Positions 33,113 through 45,014 of a stretch of DNA of 64,000 bases are shown here, piece by piece; position 1 is the stretch's first letter, and every line of letters starts with the position of its first letter. A program made the translations under genes and the position numbers. The DNA is taken from assembly GCA_036873135.1 (NCBI GenBank), contig JAPTYO010000022.1:4274979-4338978 (forward strand), given 5' to 3'. This DNA comes from Clarkia xantiana subsp. parviflora. Taxonomy: Eukaryota; Streptophyta; Magnoliopsida; Myrtales; Onagraceae. The notes under the pieces were generated by a model. It worked only from the letters and a program-made list of their open reading frames with translations. It did not search any database and was not told where the DNA came from.

Positions 33113-33889
33113 ACTGCTCGTTTATTTGAGCATGCTGGGCTTGTTTCCACTTTGCTTTTGTTTGTGTTTGGAACTTTGTTGGAGTTGTTCCTTGGTTGTT
33201 GCCTGTGACTTGTTCGCTTTGAACTACGTCGTTTGAACATGCTTTATACATCGCAGTTTGCATGATAACTTGTTAGTAATATTTCATACTGTTATCGTTT
33301 ATTGTGTTTATTGAACGTGGATGACTAGTAGCGTAAACGTAGTCCCCGCAATCGTGACCGATAGCCACTTTTGATTCAAGATTGTTTGCATGATGTATTA
33401 TGCATGTTGTACGTCTTCCTGTATAGCATGTCGCTATATCTGTCGAAACCTGTCAATTGATTCGCGTATAGCGACTTAACAAGTGGTATGTTTGAAATGT
33501 GTTATCTTGGCTTGGGCAAGATACTAGTTTATACCGTCTCTTAGTTCCACTCTAAGGCGACGTTGTACAAGACTTGACTTGTAAATTTTATGAGTTTTAA
33601 ACAGGGTGCGCACCTGCCAGCGTGTATCAACCCGCGTTGGGGAAGCATACGTAAAAACATTTTGGGTTTTTGAAGAAGCATTTTGTGAATCCTAAAAGGC
33701 TTATTAATAAAGTATTTGGAAAGGTGTTTGATACATAAAATATTTGATAAACTATTTGATAAGATATTTGGTAAAATATTTGTGATACATGATTCCTGCG
33801 TCCAAGGACCATGTAACACTTTTGTAAGTATGAATTGTGATGCATGTTTTCTGCGTCCAGGAACCATGCAACACGGTTTGAAAATTTGT
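33113..33889. other. GY3 spacer, no gene
   Basis: Non-coding sequence between the end of the antisense gene and the 66-bp array. Short direct repeats of the GATATTTGGTAAAATATTTG kind occur at 33713-33783. Confidence 0.5.
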
Positions 33890-34351
33890 AGTACGGAATT
33901 GTCATCCAACAAGAGGACTTCTGCCGTATAGAGTGAACCCTAAATAGGAATTCGTAATATGGGATTGTCGTCTAGAAAGAGGACATTCGTCATGAAGGGT
34001 GAACCCTAACCAGGAATTCGTAATATGGGATTGTCATCTAGAAAGAGGACATTCGCCATGAAGAGTGAACCCTAACCAGGAATTCGTAATATGGGATTGT
34101 CATCTAGAAAGAGGACATTCGCCATGAAGAGTGAACCCTAACCAGGAATTCGTAATATGGGATTGTCGTCTAAAAAAGAGGACCTTCGCCATGAAGAGTG
34201 AACCCTAACCAGGAATTCGGAATATGGGATTGTCGTCTAAAAAGAGGACCTTCGCCATGAATAGTGAACCCTAACCAGGAATTCGGAATATGGGATTGTC
34301 GTCTTAGAAAGAGGACATTCGCCATGAAGAGTGAACCCTAACCAGGAATTC
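33890..34351. repeat. 66-bp tandem array in GY3
   Basis: About six and a half units, 66 bp apart (67 once), containing AATATGGGATTGTCGTCTAG and GAGTGAACCCTAACCAGGAA. It lies downstream of integrase, where Tat-type elements often carry variable tandem repeats. Confidence 0.9.
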
Positions 34352-34941
34352 ACACTTGTTGTAGTGTGGGGTCATTGCCTATCAAGGGAACTTCCGCCAT
34401 TTATGGGGTGATCAATCCCGTACTGTATTTGCCCATCCTGTTCTGAATCCAGGGAATAGCTGTGAACATGAGGATCTCAACATGCCACTTTTGATAGTAG
34501 GTCTTGGTGTTAATCCAAGATATTGTTTGTAGATGATGCCACTTGAATGGTCGTCATTTTGAGTAGAGAATTTCTATAGGTTCCTTTTTTGATAGATAAT
34601 CCGCAAGTTGTCATTGCGGCATATAAGTTGATTGTGCACATAGCGCAATGGCTTTGTGTTGTCGGCCCCTTCTTGAGATAGATGCCAATTTATAAATGGA
34701 GAAATAAACTCCTTGTTGGTGTAGATAATAGTTGTTGTAGTTACTTTGTTTTACTTCCAAGTAACATACATAGAGTAATGATGTTCCTACGAAGATAGAA
34801 AAACTTCATTAGGTTCATGAGATTATTACAAAGATGCCACTTTATATAAGAGAGTGGTCTTTTCAACAAGTAGATGCGATATGGAAATAAGAGCAAAAGG
34901 GCTTGATACAACAGCTCCTTTTGTGATAGAAGATTATCCTA
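34352..34941 (-). other. GY3 sequence directly after integrase
   Basis: About 590 bp, no gene seen; part of the untranslated region after pol. Confidence 0.5.
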
Positions 34942-37900
34942 TCATCCGTGGATTTTCTTCAAGTGTCCTCCACTAAATGTGTTTGTAGAGGCATTGCCAT
35001 TTGCATCTTCAAGGCGATATGCGTTGATATATGGGATGGATATGACCTTGAAAGGGCCTTCCCATTTTGGAGACATCTTGTTGATTTGATCGAGATGTGA
35101 GAACTCATTCCTTCTCCACACCATTTCTCCGACATGGAATTGTTTTTCTTTCACCTTCCTGTTGTAATATCTTGCAGTTATCAAACGCATGCGTGCCTGA
35201 TTATGTTCGGAGTTACGCCTTTTTTCTTCAGCCAAGTCTAAGTCTAGACGCATGTCTACTTCGTTGGCTTGGGCGTTGAAATGGGTTGTGCGGTAGGATG
35301 AGACAATAATTTCGATGGGAGCGACTGCTTCCGTTCCATACACCAAACTGAATGGTGTTTCTCCAGTTGATTCTTTTGGAGTTGTTCGAAGTGCCCACAG
35401 AACACTGCTAAGCTCTTCTGCCCATCCTCCCTTTAATGCGTGCACTCTTTTCTTGAGACCGTCTAGGACGGTCTTGTTGGCGGCTTCGACTTGTCCGTTG
35501 GTTTGAGCATGACGGACTGATGTGAAACGGTGGTTAATGTTGAGTCTTTCGCAAAATGTTTGAAGCCTTGAACTCTTGAATTGGAGTCCGTTGTCGCTGA
35601 TTAGCACCTTCAGAACTCCATATCGTGCGATGATGTGGTTTCGGATGAAATCCATTATTTGTGCATCAGTTGTTTGTGCCAATGCCTTTGCCTCGATCCA
35701 CTTTGAAAAGTAATCGATTGCGACGACAATGTACTTGGTTTGGCCTTTTGATTTTGGAAGTGGACCCACCAAATCGATCCCCCATTGTGCGAATGGCCAG
35801 GAGCTTGCAATTGGGCTTAGCTCGGCGGCTGGTGCCGTGATACTTCTTGAATAAAGTTGGCAGGATTCGCATTCTGTGACCAAGTGCGTAGCTTGGTTCT
35901 TCATGGTTGGCCAATAGTATCCCAAGCTCAATGTCTTGCGTATTAGAGATCTTGCACCTTCATGGCAGGCTGCTTGGCCTTTATGCAAATCTTCTAACAC
36001 TTTCTGGCCTTCCCGAAAGGTGATGCACCTTAGGTATGGGGTTGAAAATCCTTTCTTGTAAAGCTCGTCATCTATCAACGCGTAATTGACGGCTTGTCTC
36101 TGGATTTTTTGGGCTTGAACTTTGTCTTCGGGGAGCTTGTGGTCTTTGAGGTATGCCAATATTGGGGTCCTCCAATCTGGATCTGGATTGATGTACAAGA
36201 CTTCGAATTTGTCAATTACTGACAAGATTCTGTTTTCCACGAAATGCGTTTCTTTGCCTTGTTCATTGCCTTGTGCGAATTTGCTCAAGGCATCAGCTTC
36301 TTGATTTTCTTCTCTAGGCACCGCGATGATGTCGAAAGTATCGAAGCTTGTGATGAGGTCTTTTGCTTGCCCCAAGTACTTATGCATATTTTCTGACTTT
36401 GCCGCGTATTCGCCTTTGACTTGATTGACAACTAACTGCGAATCGCACTTCACTCGTAGATGTTTAACTCCGACGCCTTTTGCAATTCTTAAGCCAGTTA
36501 TCAATGCCTCGTATTCCGCCTCGTTGTTTGTTGCTCTAAATGTTAAGTTTAGAGCATACTTCAACGGATTAGATCCGTCGGGAGGTATTAGGAGGAATCC
36601 GGCACCTGATCCCCCTACGTTTGAAGATCCGTCGGTGTACATTTGACATACTTCGGTATGTTCTTCAATTTGTTGAGGTCCAACTTGGGGATCTATGTCG
36701 GGTGTTATCCCGGTAAATTCTGCGATGAAGTCTGCCAATGCTTGCCCCTTGATCGCCGTTCGAGGAGCAAAGTGAATGCGGAATTCACTTAGCTCTACCG
36801 ACCACTTTGTTAGCTTTCCTGACATGTTTGGCTTTGACAGGATGTGCTTCAGGGGTTGGTCTGTTAAGACTGTTACTTCGTGTGCGTGGAAGTATGGCCT
36901 CAGCTTCCTTGCTGCTATTATAAGTGCGTACAGGTATTTTTCGATTGGCATGTAGTTTATCTCGTACTTTGCAAGTATCTTGCTTACGTAGTAGACTGGG
37001 AGCTGGGTAGTCCCCTTTTGTTTGATTAGGACTGAGCTGACTGCCGTGTTGCTCACCGATATATACAGGAAGAGGGGCTCGCCTGGTATCGGTTTTGCCA
37101 ATGCCGGTAATGTGCGCAAGTGTTGTTTTAATTGCTGAAAGGCCTCTTCGCACACTGGTGTCCATTCAAACTTCTTGTTTGCACGCAAGACTTCAAAGAA
37201 AGGGAGTGCTTTGTCGCCTATCCTGGCAAGGAATCTGTTTAAAGCTGCTAGGCGGCCATTTAGTTGTTGGACTTCCTTATGTTTTCTTGGGGACACCATT
37301 TATTCAATCGCCCTCACCTTCTCTGGGTTAGCTTCTATCCCCCTCTGACTCACCATGAATCCCAGGATTTTTCCAGATTGTACGCCGAAAGCGCATTTTG
37401 TTGGATTTAGGCGGACTTGATATTCGCGCATTCTTTTGAAGATTGCTCGCAAGTCGTCGACATGGTTGCGCCTTTTGGTTGACTTCACGACCATGTCGTC
37501 CACGTATGCCTCCATTTTGGTTCCGATTAGATCGCCAAAGATGGTATTGACCATTCGCTGGTATGTTGCTCCCGCATTGATTAGGCCGAATGGCATCACC
37601 GTGTAGTTGTATATTTCGCTATCTGCATAGAATGCAGTATGCGGTGCATCATCTTTGAACATCGGGATCTGGTTGTATCCTGAGTATGCATCCATCACAG
37701 ACATTAATTCATGGCCGGCGGTGGCATCGACTTGTTGGTCGATTCTTGGGAGAGGATATGAATCCTTTGGGCATGCGTTATTGAGATCTCTGTAATCGAT
37801 GCACATTCTTAACTTGCCACTTGATTTAGGAACCAACACCGGGTTTGCTACCCATGTTTGATATCTTGATTCTTCGATGAATCCTGCGTCAAGCAGTTTT

Positions 37901-38671
37901 CCCACCTCTTCTCTGATTGCCAGTTTCTTGTTGCCCCCGAGGGGTCGAAGTTTCTGGGCTATTGCTCGAGTTCCTGGCTTGATGTTGAGCTTATGGGAGA
38001 TGACGTCTGCGCTTATTCTGGGCATATCGCTTGGTGACCATGCGAATAGCTCTTTGTACTCTTTGAGGAGTTCTGTGATTTCTATCACTTCATCTTCTGA
38101 CAGGGATGCTCCGATTTGGACCATTCTGTCTGTTTCTTCAATCTTTATTTGTTTTAACTCTTCTACTGGGGCTGGTCGGGCACGGCCTTCTCTTGGATCA
38201 TCATCAATGATGGGCATGTCATCCTTATCTGGCTTGACGTTATTTTGGATTGCCACATTGTAACAATCCTTCGATAACAATTGGTCTCCTTTGACTTCAC
38301 CGATTCCGGCTGCAGTTGGGAATTTGATCTTCTGGTGTGCCGTGGATGGCACCATTCCCCACGCATTCATGGTTGCGTATCCTAAGATACCATTGTATGC
38401 GTCAAGTTTTTGCATTACCATAAATGGTATTGCGATTTGGAGACGTGAGTTTCCTTCTCCCAGTATAACTAGCAGTGTTATGGACCCCAATGGGTAACTT
38501 GCATCTTCCATGAATCCCACTAAGGGTGAGTTCATTCTGTTGACTTCCTTCTTTCTCCCCAGAGCTAGGATGACGTCTTTAGTGATGATGTTGGGCAAAC
38601 TTCCTCCGTCCACCAAGATACGCTTGATGTCCATGCCGTCAATTGTCATGGTTATGACTAAGGCGTCATTA
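34942..38671 (-). pseudogene. GY3 protease, RT, two RNases H and integrase
   Basis: Nearly intact pol. From right to left: retropepsin with ILVDGGSLPN (DGG active site), cut upstream by GY4; linker; RT with CIDYRDLNNACPKD, MPFGLINAGATYQR and AYVDDMVVKS; then a single in-frame TAA (37300-37302) just after the RT thumb. The frame continues for 785 codons with gypsy-type RNase H (YYVSKILAKYEINY, HAHEVTVLTDQPLKH), a second RNase H (MYTDGSSNVGGSGAG, TNNEAEYEALI, EADALSKFA), the integrase zinc domain (HEGAR...CESC), and the integrase core with catalytic Asp in GIDLVGP, Asp in ISDNGLQF and Glu in NGQVEAANK. The end is HLKKIHG with stop at 34942. One nonsense codon is the only break seen in this part. 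Confidence 0.9.
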
Positions 38672-38676
38672 TGCGG

Positions 38677-39374
38677 TGATGGGTCCGACTATAGCCGTCA
38701 GGCCCTTTAACGGCGAGGAAACGGCAAACAGGCCCACCAGGCCCCAAAGTGAAGGTCAAGATGACCTAGGAGAAGGGTCCCGACGAAGGGAGTCCCGACA
38801 GAGCAAGGTCCCGACAGAGTCGGTCCCGACAGTTGAGCTAGAAGCTCCCGATGAGAAGCCTTTAAGTAGGCCCCGATGATGAATCCCTGAGAATGATTGG
38901 CCCTGTCACGATGACGAGGGGCCCCGAGCGGTGACACAACAAGATAACTCTGGAGTCCCGAACGGGAGTCGGGACTCGTTATGAGAGGATAAAGCCAAGA
39001 TATGCGGGGCGTGGGCGAGATAAGCGGAACGTGGTTAAGATACACGGAGCGTGGCCGAGATACGCGGGGCATGGCTAAGATACGCGAGATCACGTACGAG
39101 ATATGCAGGATACGGGCTAACCACCCCTAACGGTTCGCCAGGTACCTGAGGCATCTCTTTGCCTATAAAAGGGCATGAGATCACCTCAGAAAGACTTACG
39201 TTTAGTTGAATACACTCTGAGTTTATTACTTGCCAGTCATACGAGATACTCATTTAAGCATCGGAGAGGGATTCTGGGTCACCGCCCGGTCTATCCCCTC
39301 TTGCAGGATTGCGTGGAGCAAAGGAGCTAGGATTGCCGTCAAAGTCCATACCGGAGTTCCACCGTGATCCAACA
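38677..39374 (+). repeat. GY4 5' LTR
   Basis: 698 bp, TG...CA. It has repeated GGTCCCGACAGAG-type units (38777-38830) and a set of AGATACGCGGAGCGTGGC-type units (38990-39110). The TATA box is listed separately. Confidence 0.95.
39146..39189 (+). promoter_or_regulatory. GY4 LTR TATA box inside an inverted repeat
   Basis: CTATAAAAG (39163-39171) lies between CTGAGGCATCTCTTTGCC and GGGCATGAGATCACCTCAG, arms of about 18 bp with a few mismatches. The 3' LTR has the same at 49682-49725. GY2 and GY5 have a different sequence with the same fold. Confidence 0.75.
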
Positions 39375-39375
39375 T

Positions 39376-39391
39376 TGGCGCCGTCTGTGGG
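39376..39391 (+). promoter_or_regulatory. GY4 primer binding site
   Basis: TGGCGCCGTCTGTGGG, one base after the LTR. The first nine bases fit the tRNA-Asp end; the rest differs from GY1/GY3. Confidence 0.75.
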
Positions 39392-39410
39392 AATCAAACA
39401 AAAAGCTGAT

Positions 39411-42400
39411 ATGCCTTCTACTCGATCGATGGCGGCTGGCAAGAACAGAAGGGGACAATCCGGTGGTTCCCGTCACCCCGCTGCAACGAATCTGAATTCA
39501 GTACCAAAACAAGAGGAAAACCAGAACCATCCCCCGGCTGAGCTCTCCCAGACAGGAGGGCACAATGGATCGCATCCCGAAGATGTTGCCCCTAAGCACC
39601 AGGACAACAGGGGGTAGGAGGCTCCCCCAGCTGCAGATTTGACGAGGGCCGTGGCAGAGGCCATGCCCATGTTTCTGGCGGCTGTAGAGGCTCTCTTAGA
39701 TCGAAGAGAGGCTGCGAGGAGGCAAGAGGAGATGCCCCCGTTGGAGGAAGCGACCCTGCCAACAGAAGGTCGGAATGCACAGGAAGCCCCGCCCCAAGGC
39801 CAAGACAGAGGTAGGGCGACCGGTCAGCCGGAGAGGTTCGTGGTTGATGGGCCAGGACCAGTACAGCACAGGACTATTCCCCTGAATGGTCCCATCACTC
39901 CCGACCAGGTGGTAAAAATCATGAACATTTGTATGGGAGAACAGAAGCCGCTGGTGTCGGAACTAAGGGATCGATCCACTCATCCTTTCGTCCCCCGACT
40001 CATTGACACCCTAGCCCTGCCTGGGCTAGGCATCCCCACGATAAAGGAGTATGATGGCGAAGGAGATCCAGTTCGCCATGTCCAGAAGCACCTCATGGCG
40101 TGTCTGGGGAGAGCCCCAAGTGAAGACATAGTGTGCACTTTTTTCCCGAACACACTAGGAGAAAGGGCCCTGACTTGGTTCTTTAGTCTACCCCCAGGCT
40201 ACATCACTTGCTGGGCAGACATGCACGATCGATTCATTCAGCAGTACCAGGGTCGGAGGCGTTTATTGAAGAGCGTGAGGTCCCTGACCCAGGTGGTGCA
40301 GAGGCCCGACGAATCGCTGGCTCATTATTACCAGCGGTACACAGCCAGCGTAGCAGAGATAGACGAAGAAATCTCGGAGGGCGAAACCATCCGCACCTTC
40401 ATTCGGAACCTGGCAGCCCCCTATGGCTCCGACTTGATGCACAGCGTGGCTGAGAAGGCTGTGTGGAATATGGAGGCATTGCAGAAGAGGGTGAAGCGGC
40501 AGATCGATGTCCAGGAGTCAAAGATAGCCGCGGGAGAACTGGAGCCCCCAAAGTCGAACAAAGGGAAACAGCCAAGTAAACCCTTCGAGGATCGTAAGTC
40601 AAAAGGTAAACCCGACAATGGCAAGAATCGAGGACGTCCGGATCGGAGGGACGACAGACGTTCTTCAAGAAAGGACAAGCGGGAGGATTTTGACATTCCT
40701 CTCAATTGCTCCATGGCGGAAGTACTGACATTCATGGAACGACAAGGTATCTCCAGGTACCCCTCGAAGAAAGATGGAGAATTCCTGGGGTCCCGCACAG
40801 ATCGCTATTGTCGACTTCACCGCGCAAATGGCCACGACACCAATCACTGCCGGGAACTGAAGAAGGAGATTGAAAAGCTAATCCAGAAGGGAAAGCTTAA
40901 GGAATTCGTCGAGGACAAACGATGCCGGTCCCGCTCTCGGTCCCGATCGCGGTCCCGTTCCCGATCCCGCGATCGGTCCACGAAAAAGAAGAGAACTGAC
41001 CCAGAGTCATCCGGTGCTCGCAAGGAGAGACGAGTCATCAACGTGATTCATGGAGGATTTGCTGCTGGAGGTGATACCTCATCCGCCCGAGAGGTCTACA
41101 CCTCTAGGATCCCTACGGCGGTGGTACTGGGTAAGAGGTTCCGATCTTGGACCTTGAAAGAAGAGATGGTAATCTCCTTCTCGTCAGAAGACCTCATAGG
41201 CGTAGAGACTCCGCACGACGATGCCTTAGTGGTAACTTTGGATGTAGACGGGTTCGAGATGAAGAGGATTCTAATCGACGGAGGGAGTTCCTCTGACATT
41301 CTGTTCATGGACGCGCTGGAGGCTATAGGGAAAACAAAGAAAGATCTGAAGGAGGCAAACTTCCCGATGGTCGGGTTCTCTGGCTCAACTTCCTACCCGC
41401 TAGGAGTAATCACCTTACCAGTGGAGTTTGGTAGCAGGTGGAAATCAGAAAGGAGGAACGTGGAATTTGTCGTGGTTGATTCCGCGGGGACCTACAATGC
41501 GATTATCGGGAGAACCACCATCAATCCCCTGATGGCGGTTGCCTCGACTGTGCACCAGAAGATAAAGTTCCCGACCGACCACGGAGTTGGAGAGGTCAAA
41601 GGCGACCAGGTGGCTTCCCGAAAATGCTATGTCAATGCCACCTGGAGGAGGAGGCGAGAGGCTATGACTGTCCTCCAGACAGACACAGATCCCAGAGAAG
41701 AGTTTGGGCGTCCCGCCCCCGTAGAAGATCTGAAAGAAGTCGAGATCGATGGACCCCAGAGGAAGGTGCAAATCGGGTCTGCTCTAACTGAAGAGACAGC
41801 CCAAAAATTGGTGGAGTTGTTGAAGGAGTTCAAGGAGCTGTTTGCCTGGTCCCCCAGCGATATGCCAGGAATTAGCCCCGATGTGATCGTACACGAGCTG
41901 AAGATAGACCCCGCGATCAAGCCTATCACACAGAAAAGGCGTCCGATGGGCACGGATAAGAAGATCGCGATCCAGCAGGAAGTGGGCAGGTTGCTCGACG
42001 CCGGCTTCATTAAGGAGCTCCGATTCCAGACTTGGGTGGCCAACCCAGTGCTGGTAAAGAAGACCAATTGGAAATGGCGAATGTGCGTGGACTTCCGCGA
42101 CTTGAACAAGGCTTGTCCAAAGGATTGCTATCCACTCCCGAGGATTGACCAGCTGGTGGATGCCACATCGGGACATGAGCTGTTAAGTTTCATGGATGCG
42201 TATTCAGGCTACAACCAGATCAAGATGGCCAAGGAAGACGCCCCCCACACAGCGTTCTACGCAGACAGTGACATCTATCACTACGATGTCATGCCTTTCG
42301 GGTTGATCAATGCCGGGGCAACCTACCAGCGGGTGGTGAACAAGCTGTTTTGAGATATGCTGGGAGAAACCATGGAAGCTTACGTGGATGATATGCTGGT

Positions 42401-45014
42401 GAAGTCCCGACAAGCCGAGGATCACGTGCACAACCTTACCATGGCGTTTGAGCGAATGAGGCTCCATCAGGTTCGCTTGAACCCGACGAAATGCGCCTTC
42501 GGAGTCCACTCAGGGAAGTTTTTGGGCTTCATGGTGAGCCAAAGAGGAATTGAAGTGAACCCAGAGAAGCTGAGGGCAATCGAGGAGATGCAGTCTCCGA
42601 TAAACCATCGGGAGGTGCAAGTACTGAATGGCCGACTAGCTGCAATGAACCACTTCTTATCCAATGCCAGCGACCGATCAATGCCGTTTTTTGAAGTCTT
42701 GAGGGCCAACAAAAAATTCGAATGGACCGCCAAATGTGAAGAGGCGTTCCAAGCACTCAAGCAGCACCTTCGCACACTCCCGCCGCTGGCGAAACCGGTT
42801 CCAGGCGAGCCGCTCTTCCTTTATTTGGCTGTTTCTGAATTTTCCATTAGCTCTGTGTTAGTAAAGATTGTCGAGGGTAATCAAGTCCCCGTCTATTATG
42901 TAAGCAAGGCATTTGCCAAATCTGAATTGAACTACCCCGCCGTTGAGAAGTACCTCTTTGCGTTGATTATTACTGCTCGGAAGCTAAGGCCATATTTCCA
43001 CGCACACGAGATCACTGTGCTAACGAACCAGCCTTTGAAGCATTTTTTGAACCGAACGGATGCGTCGGGGAGATCAGTAAAGTGGGCAGTAGAACTTAGC
43101 GAATTTCGCATACACTTCGCTCCGAGGACAGCCATTAAGGGCCAGGCATTAGCAGATTTCATAGCAGAGTCTACAGCCCCCGATCTGGAAGAAGCGGGCC
43201 CTGTAGAGGGGGCAACCATAGAGGTCCCGACAGAAGAACAACCAGAGAGGGCAGAGCAATCAGAACAGCCAAACAAGGAAAATACCTGGGAGATGTACAC
43301 GGATGGCTCCGCGAGTTCAGACGGATCAGGAGCGGGCTTTTTGTTGATACCACCGGGTGAAGGTGAACCGCTCCGATATGCTTTGGCTTTAACATTCAAG
43401 GCCACAAACAACGAAGCGGAGTACGAAGCTCTTATCACGGGCCTAAAAATCGCTAAAGGCACTGGAATCGATCACTTGAGAGTGAAGTGCGACGCGGCGT
43501 TAATCGTGAACCAGGTTCAAGGGCAGTACGAAGTAAGGAATCCGATAATGAAAAAGTATCTGCGGGAGGTACAAGCCCTGAAAGAGAGCTTCAAAAGCTT
43601 CGATATCGAGGCTATTCCGAGGGAGGAGAACGTAGAGGCAGACGCCTTGAGCAAATTTGCCCTGGGGACACCCTTAGAAGAAAGTCGGAAGGTGCACTTC
43701 CTGGAGAAGGTGATCTTATCAAACATCGACCCCACGCAGGTGTGCACCATTGAAGCAAAATCGGAGGAGGAGCCCACTTGGATGACCCCGATAGTCGCAT
43801 ATCTAACTACGGGGGCAGTCCCCGAGGACAAGGTAGCAGCAGACAGGATATGTCGGATTGCGTCTAATTATGTAATGCTGGACAATCAGCTGTACAAGAA
43901 GGGCTGGTTCTCGACTCCGTACCTGAAGTGTGTAGCAGAACCCGACACCAATCGAATCCTGAAGGAAATGCATGAGGGGGTCGCGGCTTGTCACGAAGGG
44001 GCCCGATCCATTTTGAGGAAGGTGTTGAACTTAGGCTACTATTGGCCCACGATGAACAAAGAAGCAACGGCGTTGGTCCGATCATGCGACGCGTGCCAGA
44101 GGTACGCCCCGAGTATCGTGGCTCCGGCCGCCAACCTGACATCCATCAAGAGCGCTTGGCCCTTCGCGCAGTGGGGCATCGACTTGGTGGGACCTCTTCC
44201 ACAAGCACAAGGACAATGTAAGTATTTACTTGTAGCTATCGATTATTTTTCGAAATGGATAGAGGCGAAGGCGTTGGCCAGAACAACGGGGAACCAGATC
44301 ATCAAGTTCCTCCAAACCCACATCGTATCCAGATACGGGATTCCTAAGGTGGTGATCAGCGACAATGGCCCACCGTTTAACGGCTCCCAGGTGAGGGAGT
44401 ATCTGGAGGAGTTAAATATCGAGCATCGGACTGCTTCTGTACGTCATGCTCAGACTAATGGCCAGGTGGAGTCAGCCAACAAAATCGTAATGGATGGCCT
44501 GAAGAAGAGGGTCTATGCCTTGAAGGGCAAATGGCTGAACGAACTGGAAAATGTACTTTGGGCTGTTAGAACGACACCCAAACGATCAACAAGGGAGACT
44601 CCGTTTGGCCTCGTGTATGCCACGGAAGCTGTGGCACCTGTGGAGGTAGCTGTGGCGTCCCATCGGATGAGATATTACGAGCCCCTAACGAACGACGAAG
44701 TGAGACGTCTGGACTTGGACTTACTCGAAGAGAAGAGGCGGGAAGCCGATGAAGTCCAAGCTCGAATGCGTTTAGCGACGGCCAGGTACTACAATCGGCG
44801 AGTGAAGTCCCGACAGCTCTTTGTCGGGGAGCTGGTTTGGCGTCGCAACGAGTTCACCCTTTTGGATCGAATCAACAAGATGTCACCAAAATGGGAAGGA
44901 CCTTATAAGGTCGTGGGGATGCCAGCTCCAAATGCATACAAGTTGGAAGATCTCGATGGCAGAACATTAAAGCATTCTTTCAGTGGCGAACACTTGAAGA
45001 AACACCATGCTTGA
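39411..45014 (+). pseudogene. GY4 gag-pol polyprotein with two in-frame stops
   Basis: One frame of about 1,867 codons from ATG 39411 (MPSTRSMAAGKNRRG) to TGA 45012-45014, broken only by TAG 39615-39617 and TGA 42351-42353. Domains: basic N-terminus; gag capsid (about 39830-40530: HPFVPRL, WFFSLPPGYI, SLAHYYQRY); zinc knuckle variant YCRLHRANGHDTNHC (about 40805-40850); Arg-Ser tract (40920-40979); retropepsin with LIDGGSSSDILF; RT with CVDFRDLNKACPKD, MPFGLINAGATYQR and AYVDDMLVKS, the TGA falling between the last two where GY5 has a glycine codon; gypsy RNase H; second RNase H (MYTDGSASSDGSGAG, TNNEAEYEALI); integrase zinc domain (CHEGAR...CDAC) and core with Asp (GIDLVGP), Asp (SDNGPPF) and Glu (NGQVESAN); C-terminus HLKKHHA. 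All visible catalytic residues are present. Confidence 0.92.
40920..40979 (+). repeat. GY4 Arg-Ser dipeptide tract in gag
   Basis: Twenty codons of Arg-Ser repeats with one Cys and one Asp, between zinc knuckle and protease. Confidence 0.85.

Noticed and set aside
33541..33912. 123-codon minus frame in GY3
   Set aside because: AT-rich, repetitive, lies in the untranslated spacer and overlaps short direct repeats; no domain seen.
30089..34941. Envelope-like gene between pol and 3' LTR of GY3
   Set aside because: No sense-strand frame with signal peptide or membrane segments is present; the only supported gene is on the opposite strand. The same holds for GY4 and GY5.
42932..43462. Minus-strand frame of 176 codons opposite GY4 RNase H
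   Set aside because: Shadow of the conserved RNase H frame; no start context or independent domain.
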